From positions 1,550,001 to 1,614,000 of the forward strand of contig OZ241377.1 in NCBI GenBank assembly GCA_965200615.1: a DNA stretch of 64,000 nucleotides, read 5' to 3'. Under the pieces are notes generated by a model that saw only the letters and a list, made by a program, of their open reading frames with translations, was not told the DNA's origin and did no database searches. A program made the position numbers and the translations under genes. The stretch comes from Bin5 sp965200615 (GTDB lineage Bacteria; Chloroflexota; Anaerolineae; Caldilineales; Caldilineaceae). Shown piece after piece: positions 9,012 through 16,871 of this stretch; position 1 is the stretch's first letter; each line of letters begins with the position of its first letter.

Positions 9012-9794
9012 ATGGGTTTTCTGGTTAAGGCCATTGCCAACATTGCACCCTATATCTATGCAACGTGTGGTCTGCTGGCTCTATTTCAACTGTATCGCAC
9101 GTGGCAGGTGCGCGCCGAGCGGCGACAGGCCGTCTTCTCCCTGGAGCGAGACAAAGCAATAGACGATCTGTATCGCATATTTCTTTCAGCATTGTTGATG
9201 CTTGTGGTGATGGGATTCACCTACTTCGCCAGCACAACGCTGCGCGAGGCAATGATCGCGGTGGAGTCGTCTTCAGTTCATTCTTCGCCGGACGACCCTT
9301 CAACATCTCCAAATGCCTCATTGTCTGCGCTGATTCCAACACCGACATTCACCCCTGAACCTCCGATGCCAACCCCCTTGCCGACTCGTATCGTCGTCCC
9401 CACACCCGTGCCGGACAACCGGGAGGAAGATGCGCAGCCAGAGGAGCCTGCTCCCGCGCCCAACCAGCTTCCCGTCTCTCCAGCACTGTGTCCCGACGGA
9501 CGCGCAGTCATACTGTCACCGGGAAACGGGGCGATCGTAAGTGGGGATGTCCCGATTGTGGGTACAGCCCAGCACGATCAATTCTCCTTTTATAAGCTGG
9601 AGTTTGCGCCCAGCGGCGCAAATCAGAGTTTCAACTACTTTGACGGCGCTGAAAGCCCCGTCGTCGGCGGGCTCCTCGGTAATCTGAACAGCAGTGCTAT
9701 GGCGAACGGAACCTATGTTATTCAGGTCGTGGTAGTGGATACCACTGGCAACTATCCGCAGCCCTGTAGCGTGACAGTGACAGTACAGAACTGA
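9012..9794 (+). CDS. Membrane-anchored protein with Pro-rich stalk and Ig-like domain
   Basis: Not a named family for me, but the architecture is clear. Residues about 5-25 and 55-77 are hydrophobic, consistent with two membrane segments joined by a charged loop containing VRAERRQAVFSLERDKAIDD. A low-complexity stalk rich in Pro, Thr and Ser follows (about 95-155). The C-terminal 100 residues form a beta-rich domain beginning CPDGRAVILSPGNGAIVSGD and containing YYKL-like and NGTYVIQVVVVDTTGNYP motifs, an Ig-like fold frequent at the surface of Chloroflexota. The two Cys (in LCPDG and QPCSV) could form a disulfide bridge outside the cell. It precedes another stalked envelope protein on the same strand. 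Confidence 0.7.
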   Translation: MGFLVKAIANIAPYIYATCGLLALFQLYRTWQVRAERRQAVFSLERDKAIDDLYRIFLSALLMLVVMGFTYFASTTLREAMIAVESSSVHSSPDDPSTSPNASLSALIPTPTFTPEPPMPTPLPTRIVVPTPVPDNREEDAQPEEPAPAPNQLPVSPALCPDGRAVILSPGNGAIVSGDVPIVGTAQHDQFSFYKLEFAPSGANQSFNYFDGAESPVVGGLLGNLNSSAMANGTYVIQVVVVDTTGNYPQPCSVTVTVQN

Positions 9795-9846
9795 TGACGG
9801 CGAATCCTGAAGTATGCGTTACAACTTCGCTGTTTGAGTGCGGCCG

Positions 9847-12351
9847 ATGAACGATAGATTCCTGCGTTTGGGGAAAACTCTGGCCGCCGGGCGAAGCCTC
9901 ATCTGGGGAAATCCGCTGGGGGCCGGCGTTGTTTTCGCCACCGTCGTTTCGTTGCTTGTGCTTATGTCGCTCTTACTGCGCGACGTCGATCAGGTCGCCT
10001 TGCCAACGCCCGACGGCAGATTGACCGGTGTCTCGGCGCTGCAATCGGATCCGGCGGCCAGTACGCCCACGGCCACCCCCTCCCCCGGAGCCAACCCCCA
10101 GGCGGTCAATGTCGCAACTGTTCCTCCTACGGCAACAACAACGGCTACAGGCAGCCCGCCACCGACGGTAACATCGACCGTTACGCCAACCCCGACAGCG
10201 ACGGAACTCTATGTGCCGATCAGTGTCTTCCCTTCGGAAATTGAGATTGGCGCGCCTGACAATGTGACAGGGCGTGTCGTTCTGTTCCCTGCCCGTCTGC
10301 GGGCCGGTCCCTCCACGCAGGATGACGTACTGGCGCGCCTGGGCCAGGATGTCGAGGTCACTATCGGGGGCATCATCGCCAGCGGCACCTGGGTCCTGTT
10401 GAAAGTTACCGATCCGAGAACGGATCTGGACGGCGAAGAGGGTTGGATGGCGGTCGAACTACTGGAGATCGACGGCGATCTGACGACGCTGCTGAACTAT
10501 ACCGATGAGGGCATTCGCATCCGGCCGTTCGGCTCACGCCCGCCCGGCATCGGGATCAAGGTGACGCCACAGCCGGCTGCAGTAGCCCAGTTGGCGACGG
10601 CCGCGTTTACTGCCACCCCGACAGCGCTACCCACAATAACGGCGACGGCAACAGTGACGCCCGCGCCGACGGCCACTGAGACCCCGACAGCCGCGCCGAC
10701 GCCGACATTCACGCCTACACTGGCGCCGACGCCGACATTCACGCCTACACCGTCACCAACGCCGACAGCCACGCCTACACCGACGCCGACTCCAGTACCA
10801 ACGTCCACGCCGACCGCCACACGCGATTCTTCGGCGCAAGCAGCGGACTACATACCTACGGAACTGTCCGCCGTCGTCCTGCAGCCGGCGCAGGCCCCCC
10901 CTCCTCAGACCAATGAATTTGCAGCGACCGTACTCGACGAGACCGAGCCGGCCGATCCCACAGAACTGGTATCCGTTCGCACAGACAGCGGTGAAGTCCT
11001 GCTGTTGGATTTCGATCCTGTTGAGGAACGAATTATGTTGTGGAGCGGAATCTTTGGGGCCTCCCGGGGAGAGTGGCTGGACGCCGGTCCGGAATTCCTC
11101 TGGCCAGGTTCAAGGGTCTATGTGGAAGGGCGCAAAGATGAGGGTAACAGCGTGGCTGTCACCAGCATACGCGTGGTCGCTCTGCCTGAGTTCCAGCGCG
11201 TAAAACGCATGGATGTGCCGACCTTCGGCGCGGCCACCAAGAGCGGCAAGGCTGTTGCGCTGCTGGGAAGGCGCGGCGACCCCGGAATCTTCCTCTTGCA
11301 CCAGGATGGTGTGGTGACCGTAGTGCGCGAAACCGGGCAGAGTGTGCTGCCCGTCTACGACGGCGCCGAAGGATTCGTGATCCCGGATGCCAATGCGCCT
11401 TCGGACCAAAACGGTTTCCTCTACGTGCGCGGGGACGGTATCGGACTGTCCTTCCAAGCCTATCCCTTCCATGGCGTGAGGGGAATCGTATCAGACGAGC
11501 GCGGCGATATCTGGTGGATCGAGATGCCACAGGTCGGGCTTGCTCAATGGCGGCTCTGGCACTACAACAGTCAGGACGGCGAAATTGTTCTGCGGGTGCA
11601 GGCTCCTACCTTGCTGTTGGGGGGAAGGGCCGACACGCCAATTCAGCCGACGCTGATCGCAGCCCTGGCCGGCGCCGGAGACCTGCGATCGTTCGTAATT
11701 GATACTGCCAATCCGGATGCAGGGCGTCAGTATACCGGCCTGTACCGCGTCGATCTGAATGCAGAAGGCGAAATCGATGTCAGTCGCCTGGCGCCCGAGG
11801 GCATCTATCGCGGGCCTTTCCAGCTCAGCCCCGGCAACCGACGCCTGGCCCATCTGGCCTATGATCCTCAGCATCCGAGCCTGACGGTCGGCTTTGTCCG
11901 CCCCGCCAACCAACTGTGGGTACGGGAGATGGCTCCCAACGGCGCGGGAGCCCGCGGCCGTTTGAGCGCCCAAACCCAGACAAGATTCGAATTCTTCGCG
12001 CCGCAGCTGGCCTGGCGGGACGATGATCGGATTCTCCTTGCCCGCAGCCGTTTCTCACCCCAAGGCGTCTTTTCGTTGGAGATATTCGGTATCACCCAGG
12101 TGGACCTGCGGGAAACGGGTTCCGCAGCCCGTTCTTCCTATCTTTACCCGCTGGGCGATGTGGTCGGGGACTACGCCGCCTGCGTCGACGGCTCGGTTCT
12201 AATCAGCGTTAGGTCGGGCAATCGGGTTCCCCGGCTGGAGGAATGGACAGGTGAAGGGCGGCCCCAGATGCGAGGCCAGCTGCCAGGATACTATGACCGC
12301 ATCTTCCTCTGCTGGCAGCGCTACTCCGGTCCTGTTCGGATTCGCCGGTGA
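9847..12351 (+). CDS. Envelope protein with SH3-like domain, Pro/Thr linkers and propeller-like region
   Basis: A large protein with one N-terminal membrane segment (about residues 15-45), then a Thr/Pro-rich stretch, then an SH3b-like domain (about 125-200, including ARLRAGPSTQDDVLARLG and EEGWMAVELL), then a second long Pro/Thr linker of imperfect 10-residue repeats (about 240-330). The last 480 residues are beta-rich with repeated blocks such as DERGDIWWIEMP and LSPGNRRLAHLAYDP, compatible with a beta-propeller of the TolB/WD40 type. It is probably exposed outside the membrane and binds cell-wall material through the SH3b part. ATG 9847 is preferred over GTG 9838. Its stop overlaps the next gene's start. 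Exact function unknown. Confidence 0.75.
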   Translation: MNDRFLRLGKTLAAGRSLIWGNPLGAGVVFATVVSLLVLMSLLLRDVDQVALPTPDGRLTGVSALQSDPAASTPTATPSPGANPQAVNVATVPPTATTTATGSPPPTVTSTVTPTPTATELYVPISVFPSEIEIGAPDNVTGRVVLFPARLRAGPSTQDDVLARLGQDVEVTIGGIIASGTWVLLKVTDPRTDLDGEEGWMAVELLEIDGDLTTLLNYTDEGIRIRPFGSRPPGIGIKVTPQPAAVAQLATAAFTATPTALPTITATATVTPAPTATETPTAAPTPTFTPTLAPTPTFTPTPSPTPTATPTPTPTPVPTSTPTATRDSSAQAADYIPTELSAVVLQPAQAPPPQTNEFAATVLDETEPADPTELVSVRTDSGEVLLLDFDPVEERIMLWSGIFGASRGEWLDAGPEFLWPGSRVYVEGRKDEGNSVAVTSIRVVALPEFQRVKRMDVPTFGAATKSGKAVALLGRRGDPGIFLLHQDGVVTVVRETGQSVLPVYDGAEGFVIPDANAPSDQNGFLYVRGDGIGLSFQAYPFHGVRGIVSDERGDIWWIEMPQVGLAQWRLWHYNSQDGEIVLRVQAPTLLLGGRADTPIQPTLIAALAGAGDLRSFVIDTANPDAGRQYTGLYRVDLNAEGEIDVSRLAPEGIYRGPFQLSPGNRRLAHLAYDPQHPSLTVGFVRPANQLWVREMAPNGAGARGRLSAQTQTRFEFFAPQLAWRDDDRILLARSRFSPQGVFSLEIFGITQVDLRETGSAARSSYLYPLGDVVGDYAACVDGSVLISVRSGNRVPRLEEWTGEGRPQMRGQLPGYYDRIFLCWQRYSGPVRIRR
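10692..10751 (+). repeat. Tandem 30-base repeat in Pro/Thr linker
   Basis: Two adjacent near-identical 30-base units (10692-10721 and 10722-10751) encode Pro/Thr-rich decapeptides. They keep the reading frame and mark a linker that can change length by slippage. Confidence 0.7.
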
Positions 12352-13154
12352 TGCGTGGTCAGTGGCCGATAGCAATGGCAATTTGGCCTGAAGGCCTGAT
12401 ACATTTCGCTGGCGCCACTCATCTGATCCTGGGGATTGTCGGCGTCATTCTGGGCGCCTTGCTGGTGATCTGGTGGACCCAGCAGACGGGCCGTTGGTAC
12501 GCTGTCTTTGCCGGCACGCTTCTGTTCAGCATGCTGTTGAACGTGGCGGCCTTTTACGTATTCGTCGTCCCGCCCCACAGCGCCGGATGCATTGACCTCT
12601 GCCCTGGCCGAATCGGTTTCCCCCTCCCCTTCGCCACACTTTCTGCCGCCGGAACGGTTCAGGTCTATATCGGCGATTTTCTCCTGAACCTGCTGCTACT
12701 GTGGCTGCTGTTGTTCGGGGGTGTGGTTGTCTGGCGAATTCTGAGCGAGGCTATCCAGCTAAGAGAGAGGGGACTTTGCTTTCGGCTGCTGTCTTTTGTG
12801 ACGTTCGTCCTCCTGTCCTGGGGTCTTCTGCCCCGCTATTTCAGTCCCCCGGCCGCCAATGTAACAGGCGATGAATTGCGTCTTTCGGTCAATGCCCGCC
12901 GCGCCGCCGAATCAACCTACGGAGTAACCGGACTGTGGGTCCACCGCCTGGCCCTGGAGGACATTCGTTACGTTCCCGTGGAGGCACCTGATATCTTCGG
13001 CGACATCGACAAGCCGCAGGCACAGGTCTGTCTGCGAGGGTATACCTACTTCTATCTTCCTTGGCGCCGCTACCGGGTGAAACTCGACCAGACAGGAGTC
13101 ACCCCTCTGAATTTTGAGGAGCTGTCTTTGACCGGAAGCTGCTGGCTGCCCTGA
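12351..13154 (+). CDS. Hypothetical polytopic membrane protein
   Basis: No family recognised. The chain has hydrophobic stretches at about residues 10-35, 45-65, 100-125 and 140-160, suggesting four membrane helices. A C-terminal soluble segment of about 110 residues follows (starting near the PPAANV sequence); it contains two Cys that could be linked outside the membrane. The start ATG 12351 shares its first base with the stop codon of the preceding envelope protein (TGATG), so the two are almost certainly translated together and may form a complex. A GTG at 12348 is the alternative start. The last 19 bases are duplicated immediately after the stop. Confidence 0.65.
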   Translation: MRGQWPIAMAIWPEGLIHFAGATHLILGIVGVILGALLVIWWTQQTGRWYAVFAGTLLFSMLLNVAAFYVFVVPPHSAGCIDLCPGRIGFPLPFATLSAAGTVQVYIGDFLLNLLLLWLLLFGGVVVWRILSEAIQLRERGLCFRLLSFVTFVLLSWGLLPRYFSPPAANVTGDELRLSVNARRAAESTYGVTGLWVHRLALEDIRYVPVEAPDIFGDIDKPQAQVCLRGYTYFYLPWRRYRVKLDQTGVTPLNFEELSLTGSCWLP

Positions 13155-13173
13155 AAGCTGCTGGCTGCCCTGA
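13136..13173 (+). repeat. 19-base tandem duplication across a stop codon
   Basis: The last 19 bases of the membrane protein gene, including its TGA, occur again directly afterwards (13136-13154 and 13155-13173, identical). The duplicate is untranslated. Confidence 0.85.
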
Positions 13174-13229
13174 AAGCCGGCGTCCGGCAGCCAGCGAATC
13201 CGCTGATCACCGGCCACTAGCCGCTGAAC

Positions 13230-14492
13230 TTAGCTCGGGCTGTATAGCTCCGTAGCCGGGAAGAAAGCCGCCCACGCAAACCAGAAGTGATCGAAATGGA
13301 GGATCGGAGTCAACTTTTCTCCCACCAGGGGACCTTTGACGGCCTCTCCCAGAATGTCCCAGGTGCTGCCTGTTTCGGCGTCACTGAAAGTGCCATCCTC
13401 GTTGGGAGAAAAAGTCAGGAGCTGATCCCCGACCTGGCGTTCGTAGACTGCTACGGCGCCGATGTCGCGGCCCTTACTGATCACGGAACTATCCAGCGCG
13501 CTGGCCAGCCCCGCTTTGTGGAAAATAGCAAGTTCAACCCCGCCGAACGAGTCATGAACGACGCCGGCCTCCTTCAGCACAGTGAAAGGATATGCGATGG
13601 CATCGGTATCCGTCGTCAGGCCGAGGACGCGCTCGGCCGGTGCCAGGCGGGAATCCGGCGTGCCCTGGAAGAGGAAGGGGCGGGATGTGCTGTCGTACCC
13701 CACATACGGGTTGTATCCGTAATTGCGGGGCATGTTCGGCCGTGCCAGCACCTCACCATCCGGATGAGCGTCTTTGAAATCCTTCCAGGAGAGGACCTGG
13801 CTGGTCAGGAATCTCAACTGCTCGCCGGCATACTTGCCGACGATGCCTTCCCCTGTGAACTGTTGCCACCAGGTCTCCGTCTGACGGTCGTACATGATCA
13901 GATCACTGTTGCGCAGCCGCCCGGTGGTCCCGAAATCGAGGACCTGGCCGTCAAAGGTGCGGTCAAACGCGATGCTGGCGTTGCATAGCGGACAGAAAGT
14001 GATCGAGACCGGCTGACCGTCGACTTCGTCGTTCACAATCTCGTGCCATATCAGGATGCTCAGAGGATAGGCGCGGGACACATCGCCGTGACCGAACAGG
14101 ATTACCGGATCCAGGTCCTCCAGCCACTCATCCCCGGCAGCTATCGACTCAAACTCCGGATTGTCGACCGCCGGAATGCCGTCCTTGGGCGGGCCCCCGG
14201 AAAGGATCGAATCCCACTCCACCGTCCTCCGCGAGAAGTCGGTAGAGAAGCCGCGCGTACGGAACGGAGGAGGAACACCGTCCGTGATCAACTCGCCGCT
14301 CAGTTGTGGCACGCCCGTATTGACGCTAGCCGTCGCCTGAGCGTTGCTGTCGCTGCTGTCCGTTTCGCCGCTGTCCGCCGCAGCTGCGGGCTGCGCCGGC
14401 GCCTCATCCGTCCCGATCGGAACGCAGGCCAGCAGAATAAACGTAGCAATAATGAGCAGACCGCCCAGCTGTATCCATCGATTCCTCAACAT
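13230..14492 (-). CDS. DUF3179 lipoprotein
   Basis: Belongs to DUF3179, a family of unknown function found in extracellular or periplasmic proteins. The N-terminus (MLRNRW...LLAC) is a lipoprotein signal with its Cys about 24 residues in, followed by a low-complexity Ala/Asp/Ser stretch. Family landmarks are PPKDGIPAVDNPEF, the HGDVSRAYPLSILIWHEIVN block and VSITFCPLCNASIAFDR; the paired Cys in FCPLC suggest a redox or metal-binding site. The start ATG 14492 is chosen because AGGGGGG lies six to seven bases upstream; an in-frame start at 14540 would put extra residues in front of the signal. It converges on the membrane protein gene to its left. Confidence 0.85.
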   Translation of the reverse strand: MLRNRWIQLGGLLIIATFILLACVPIGTDEAPAQPAAAADSGETDSSDSNAQATASVNTGVPQLSGELITDGVPPPFRTRGFSTDFSRRTVEWDSILSGGPPKDGIPAVDNPEFESIAAGDEWLEDLDPVILFGHGDVSRAYPLSILIWHEIVNDEVDGQPVSITFCPLCNASIAFDRTFDGQVLDFGTTGRLRNSDLIMYDRQTETWWQQFTGEGIVGKYAGEQLRFLTSQVLSWKDFKDAHPDGEVLARPNMPRNYGYNPYVGYDSTSRPFLFQGTPDSRLAPAERVLGLTTDTDAIAYPFTVLKEAGVVHDSFGGVELAIFHKAGLASALDSSVISKGRDIGAVAVYERQVGDQLLTFSPNEDGTFSDAETGSTWDILGEAVKGPLVGEKLTPILHFDHFWFAWAAFFPATELYSPS

Positions 14493-14763
14493 GGGATTCC
14501 CCCCTAGAGTTGAAAGCACTGGTGGTAAGTGGTCGGACAACGATGAACTGCAATTCCGTACCGCCGCTGTGCACCAATGTCCTGTATTTTCGTCTGCGCT
14601 TCGTCCGCAGGCAACTCACCTGCCGACCATACCACAATTATGCCGCAACAGGAGGCCCTATGCTGTAGTGAGGCTTACGCGAAAGCAGTGCATCATGACT
14701 TTTCACGCAAAGATTCCCAGTGCCCTTTCGTCATCCAATCGGGATCAAAAGTGAAACTGGGTA
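14493..14763. other. Intergenic region
   Basis: Divergent spacer between the DUF3179 gene (minus) and the small membrane protein (plus). I see no convincing gene in it. The forward promoter begins at 14764. Confidence 0.5.
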
Positions 14764-14792
14764 TTGACAAATCAGAACAAATGTTCTATATT
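14764..14792 (+). promoter_or_regulatory. Near-consensus promoter with LexA-type palindrome in its spacer
   Basis: TTGACA (14764-14769), a 17-base spacer and TATATT (14787-14792). The spacer holds the perfect palindrome AGAACAAATGTTCT (14774-14787), which fits the GAAC-N4-GTTC operator bound by LexA in Bacillus and Actinobacteria. A repressor there would block RNA polymerase directly. The target is the 54-residue membrane protein starting at 14847. Confidence 0.7.
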
Positions 14793-14846
14793 GAATCTGT
14801 TGAGTGAAATCCAGCCAATCAGGCAGGGGACCAAAGAGGAAAAATC

Positions 14847-15011
14847 ATGGCGAAGGACATAAAGAGGATGACGCGGATCGAGTTGGAATCTGAACTGGTC
14901 GCCGAGCGCGCCGCGACGCGCCGGAGCAACACGATCATCCTGATGATGACCGCGTTAGCCGTGCTGGGGTTTATGGTAATGGCCGGTACCGTTGCGCCAT
15001 TTGCCGGCTGA
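14847..15011 (+). CDS. Small single-span membrane protein, possibly SOS-controlled
   Basis: A 54-residue protein: a charged N-terminal half (MAKDIKRMTRIELESELVAE then Arg-rich RAATRRSN) and one hydrophobic helix of about 22 residues rich in Met, Ala and Leu, ending APFAG. The charge pattern predicts the N-terminus inside the cell. ATG 14847 has AAGAGGA seven bases upstream. It is driven by a strong promoter whose spacer carries a LexA-like box. SOS-induced small membrane proteins in other bacteria (for example SidA of Caulobacter or TisB of E. coli) stop division or depolarise the membrane; a comparable role here is inference. No homologue recognised by eye. Confidence 0.7.
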   Translation: MAKDIKRMTRIELESELVAERAATRRSNTIILMMTALAVLGFMVMAGTVAPFAG

Positions 15012-15024
15012 ACCATCCAGCCGG
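15004..15024 (+). terminator. Possible stem-loop at the end of the small membrane protein gene
   Basis: CCGGCTG (15004-15010) and CAGCCGG (15018-15024) form a perfect 7-base stem with a 7-base loop, overlapping the stop codon. No clear T-tract follows directly, so termination is uncertain. Confidence 0.35.
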
Positions 15025-15034
15025 AATAAGGGAC

Positions 15035-15082
15035 TTGTAACTATTTTGCTTGCCGGTCGGCGCAGTGTAACTGTTTTGCTTG
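15035..15082 (+). repeat. Pair of 17-base direct repeats
   Basis: TGTAACTATTTTGCTTG (15036-15052) and TGTAACTGTTTTGCTTG (15066-15082) differ by one base and are 30 bases apart, about three helical turns, in an intergenic stretch (15012-15334) where I see no gene. They may be a regulator's tandem sites or a chance duplication. Confidence 0.5.
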
Positions 15083-15334
15083 GCACAACCCCCTTAGTAA
15101 CAGTCTGTATTGCATGGACTTCGTTAGGCTGGAAGATCCTGTGGTTCAGTTCGACTAGACGATCTCGACGATAAGACAACGGCCGACTCTCCAGACGCAA
15201 ACACGCCAGCCACTTCGACTTTCTGACAAACGAAGAGATCGCAGCGATGGAACAGGCAGTGCAATCCGCCTATGGAAACGCAACTGCACCCCGAACCTGA
15301 TCTACATCCGATCTCCTCTCCTCGATCAGGTCCT

Positions 15335-15736
15335 CTAACCGTCCTCCCCGTCCCCAATTGGCTGGTGGAAGTAGTAGCAGAGCCCATCCGGGGCGATAAC
15401 GAAGAAGACCTGTAACTTCTGCCCATCGTTCTCGTCCACGCGCCAGTTTCCGATCTCGATCCCCCTGCCCTCCAGCTCCTGGCGCGCTCTGTGGATGTCG
15501 GTCACCCGAATCGCCGCGCCATCGTTACTGGCATCACCGCCATTTACCGCGAACCCGATGCGCACGCCGTCGCGCTCGAGAATGACCGTCGGCACGGGGT
15601 CATCTCGCCGTTCGACCTCTTTTAGTTCAAACGCGTCTCGGTACCACGCGGAAGCTTGATCGATATCCTCAACCGGCAGTGCCAGGACATCCTCCGCATA
15701 GGGAAAAGCAGCTTCATACAGCTTAATTGAGCCCAT
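15335..15736 (-). CDS. VOC (glyoxalase/bleomycin-resistance fold) family protein
   Basis: A 133-residue protein with the single beta-alpha-beta-beta-beta pattern repeated twice, as in the VOC superfamily of metal-dependent lyases, dioxygenases and drug-binding proteins. Landmarks are VLALPVEDIDQASAWYRDAF at the start, GVRIGFAVN in the middle and FFVIAPDGLCYYFHQP at the end; the Asp-Pro-Asp-Gly-like turn and the final Tyr/Phe-rich strand are usual. The start ATG 15736 has a strong AAGGAG eight bases before it, so longer in-frame starts upstream are rejected. Substrate unknown. Confidence 0.8.
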   Translation of the reverse strand: MGSIKLYEAAFPYAEDVLALPVEDIDQASAWYRDAFELKEVERRDDPVPTVILERDGVRIGFAVNGGDASNDGAAIRVTDIHRARQELEGRGIEIGNWRVDENDGQKLQVFFVIAPDGLCYYFHQPIGDGEDG

Positions 15737-15977
15737 ATCTTGGTCTCCTTTTGGGCTGGAGTAGAGTTGGAGAGGGAAAAAGCATCTCTGGATCGATGCC
15801 AATGTCTGAACTCGGACCAGATAAAACCATACCACGAGGGGATCGCCTGCCGGGGTTACGCCCGCATTGTCGGGTTGCCTGAAATGACGAGTGATGGTAG
15901 TTGTCGGCAAGCTTCGGGAAAACCACTGTTCTTATGACCGTAAGGAACGCAAGGAAGCATCCATCCTTGTCCAAGAG

Positions 15978-16334
15978 TCAGCCCCCGAGTGTTTCTCTGC
16001 GCTTATCAAGTGCTTGCCTGATTAGTGCCTGGACCGCCGGTTGGTTTGCGTCATCCACTGAGCGAATCTTCACATGGCGCATTTTGGCGCCCGTCCCCTC
16101 CAGCAGACCCGCCGGATCTGCCAGGTAAACACCTTGGTAAAAGCCGAGATTGACCCATTTCTTATGCGGCAGAATATAGGCGTAGCCATCGATCATCTTC
16201 CGTGGACCCACGCCATAGGTCGCAGCTCGGGCGCCTAGGCGAACCACCTCGCATGCATTCTGATCGACTTGGAACACGGTTTCCCGAAGCGCTACTACGA
16301 TAGGACGAATGGTCTCTTCTGAGAGTTGCTGCAA
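15978..16334 (-). CDS. DUF1801 protein, probably with a frameshifted N-terminus
   Basis: A small conserved domain of unknown role; the segment MIDGYAYILPHKKWVNLGFY and the following LLEGTGAKMRHVKIRS are characteristic of DUF1801. The open frame has no ATG: the first usable codon is TTG 16334. Directly upstream, but in another frame, ATG 16368 encodes MTRAKLG; removing one base from the GGG run (CCC at 16348-16350 on the plus strand) would join it to TFKELQQLSEET and give a normal start. The gene is therefore either broken by one base or misassembled here. Confidence 0.7.
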   Translation of the reverse strand: MQQLSEETIRPIVVALRETVFQVDQNACEVVRLGARAATYGVGPRKMIDGYAYILPHKKWVNLGFYQGVYLADPAGLLEGTGAKMRHVKIRSVDDANQPAVQALIRQALDKRRETLGG

Positions 16335-16584
16335 CTCTTTGAATGTTCCCGAGTTTCGCTCTGGTCATCTTGGATACTTCTCTCTCTTGGTCTCTTCCCA
16401 GGGCCTTTATCCTAATCCGCCGCTTCTCCGACTTTGGGACGAGAACATCCGGATCCTTTTTTCGGTAGAAGATCGCTATGGTCCGGCCGGTGCGCCATTT
16501 GTCGGGGACCGGAATGGGGTCAGCGCACCCGGATTGAGGAGCCTGTGGGAGAAGGCCTCTGTCCTCTGAAAAACGCCAGAAAGG

Positions 16585-16620
16585 GCGAGGTCCTGAAGGG
16601 ATTACACTTCAGGACCTCGC
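16585..16620 (-). terminator. Strong 14-base-pair hairpin, probable terminator of tRNA-Asn transcript
   Basis: Perfect inverted repeat, GCGAGGTCCTGAAG at 16585-16598 and its complement at 16607-16620, with an 8-base loop. It lies about 40 bases after the tRNA on the minus strand and is followed there by CCTTTCTGGCGTTTTT, a broken T-tract, which fits termination on that strand. The rest of 16335-16662 shows no gene. Confidence 0.65.
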
Positions 16621-16662
16621 GTTAGCTATCGAGTCGTCTCGGTTGGCGGTTGAATGTTCAGG

Positions 16663-16737
<75 letters not shown>

Positions 16738-16804
16738 ACACGATTCCTTACTGTGGTTGCTTGCGACCCGCAGATGGCGAAATCCATCAAGACAACAAGA
16801 AGCC

Positions 16805-16834
16805 AGTATACCAATCAGGCCGGTCAACTGTCAA
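16805..16834 (-). promoter_or_regulatory. Promoter of tRNA-Asn
   Basis: Minus-strand TTGACA (16829-16834), an 18-base spacer and TATACT (16805-16810), just after the rpoD stop. The predicted start is about 60 bases before the mature tRNA. Confidence 0.65.
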
Positions 16835-16871
16835 AATTTCGACCTCGCCGAAACGGCTCTGATGCAGGCGA

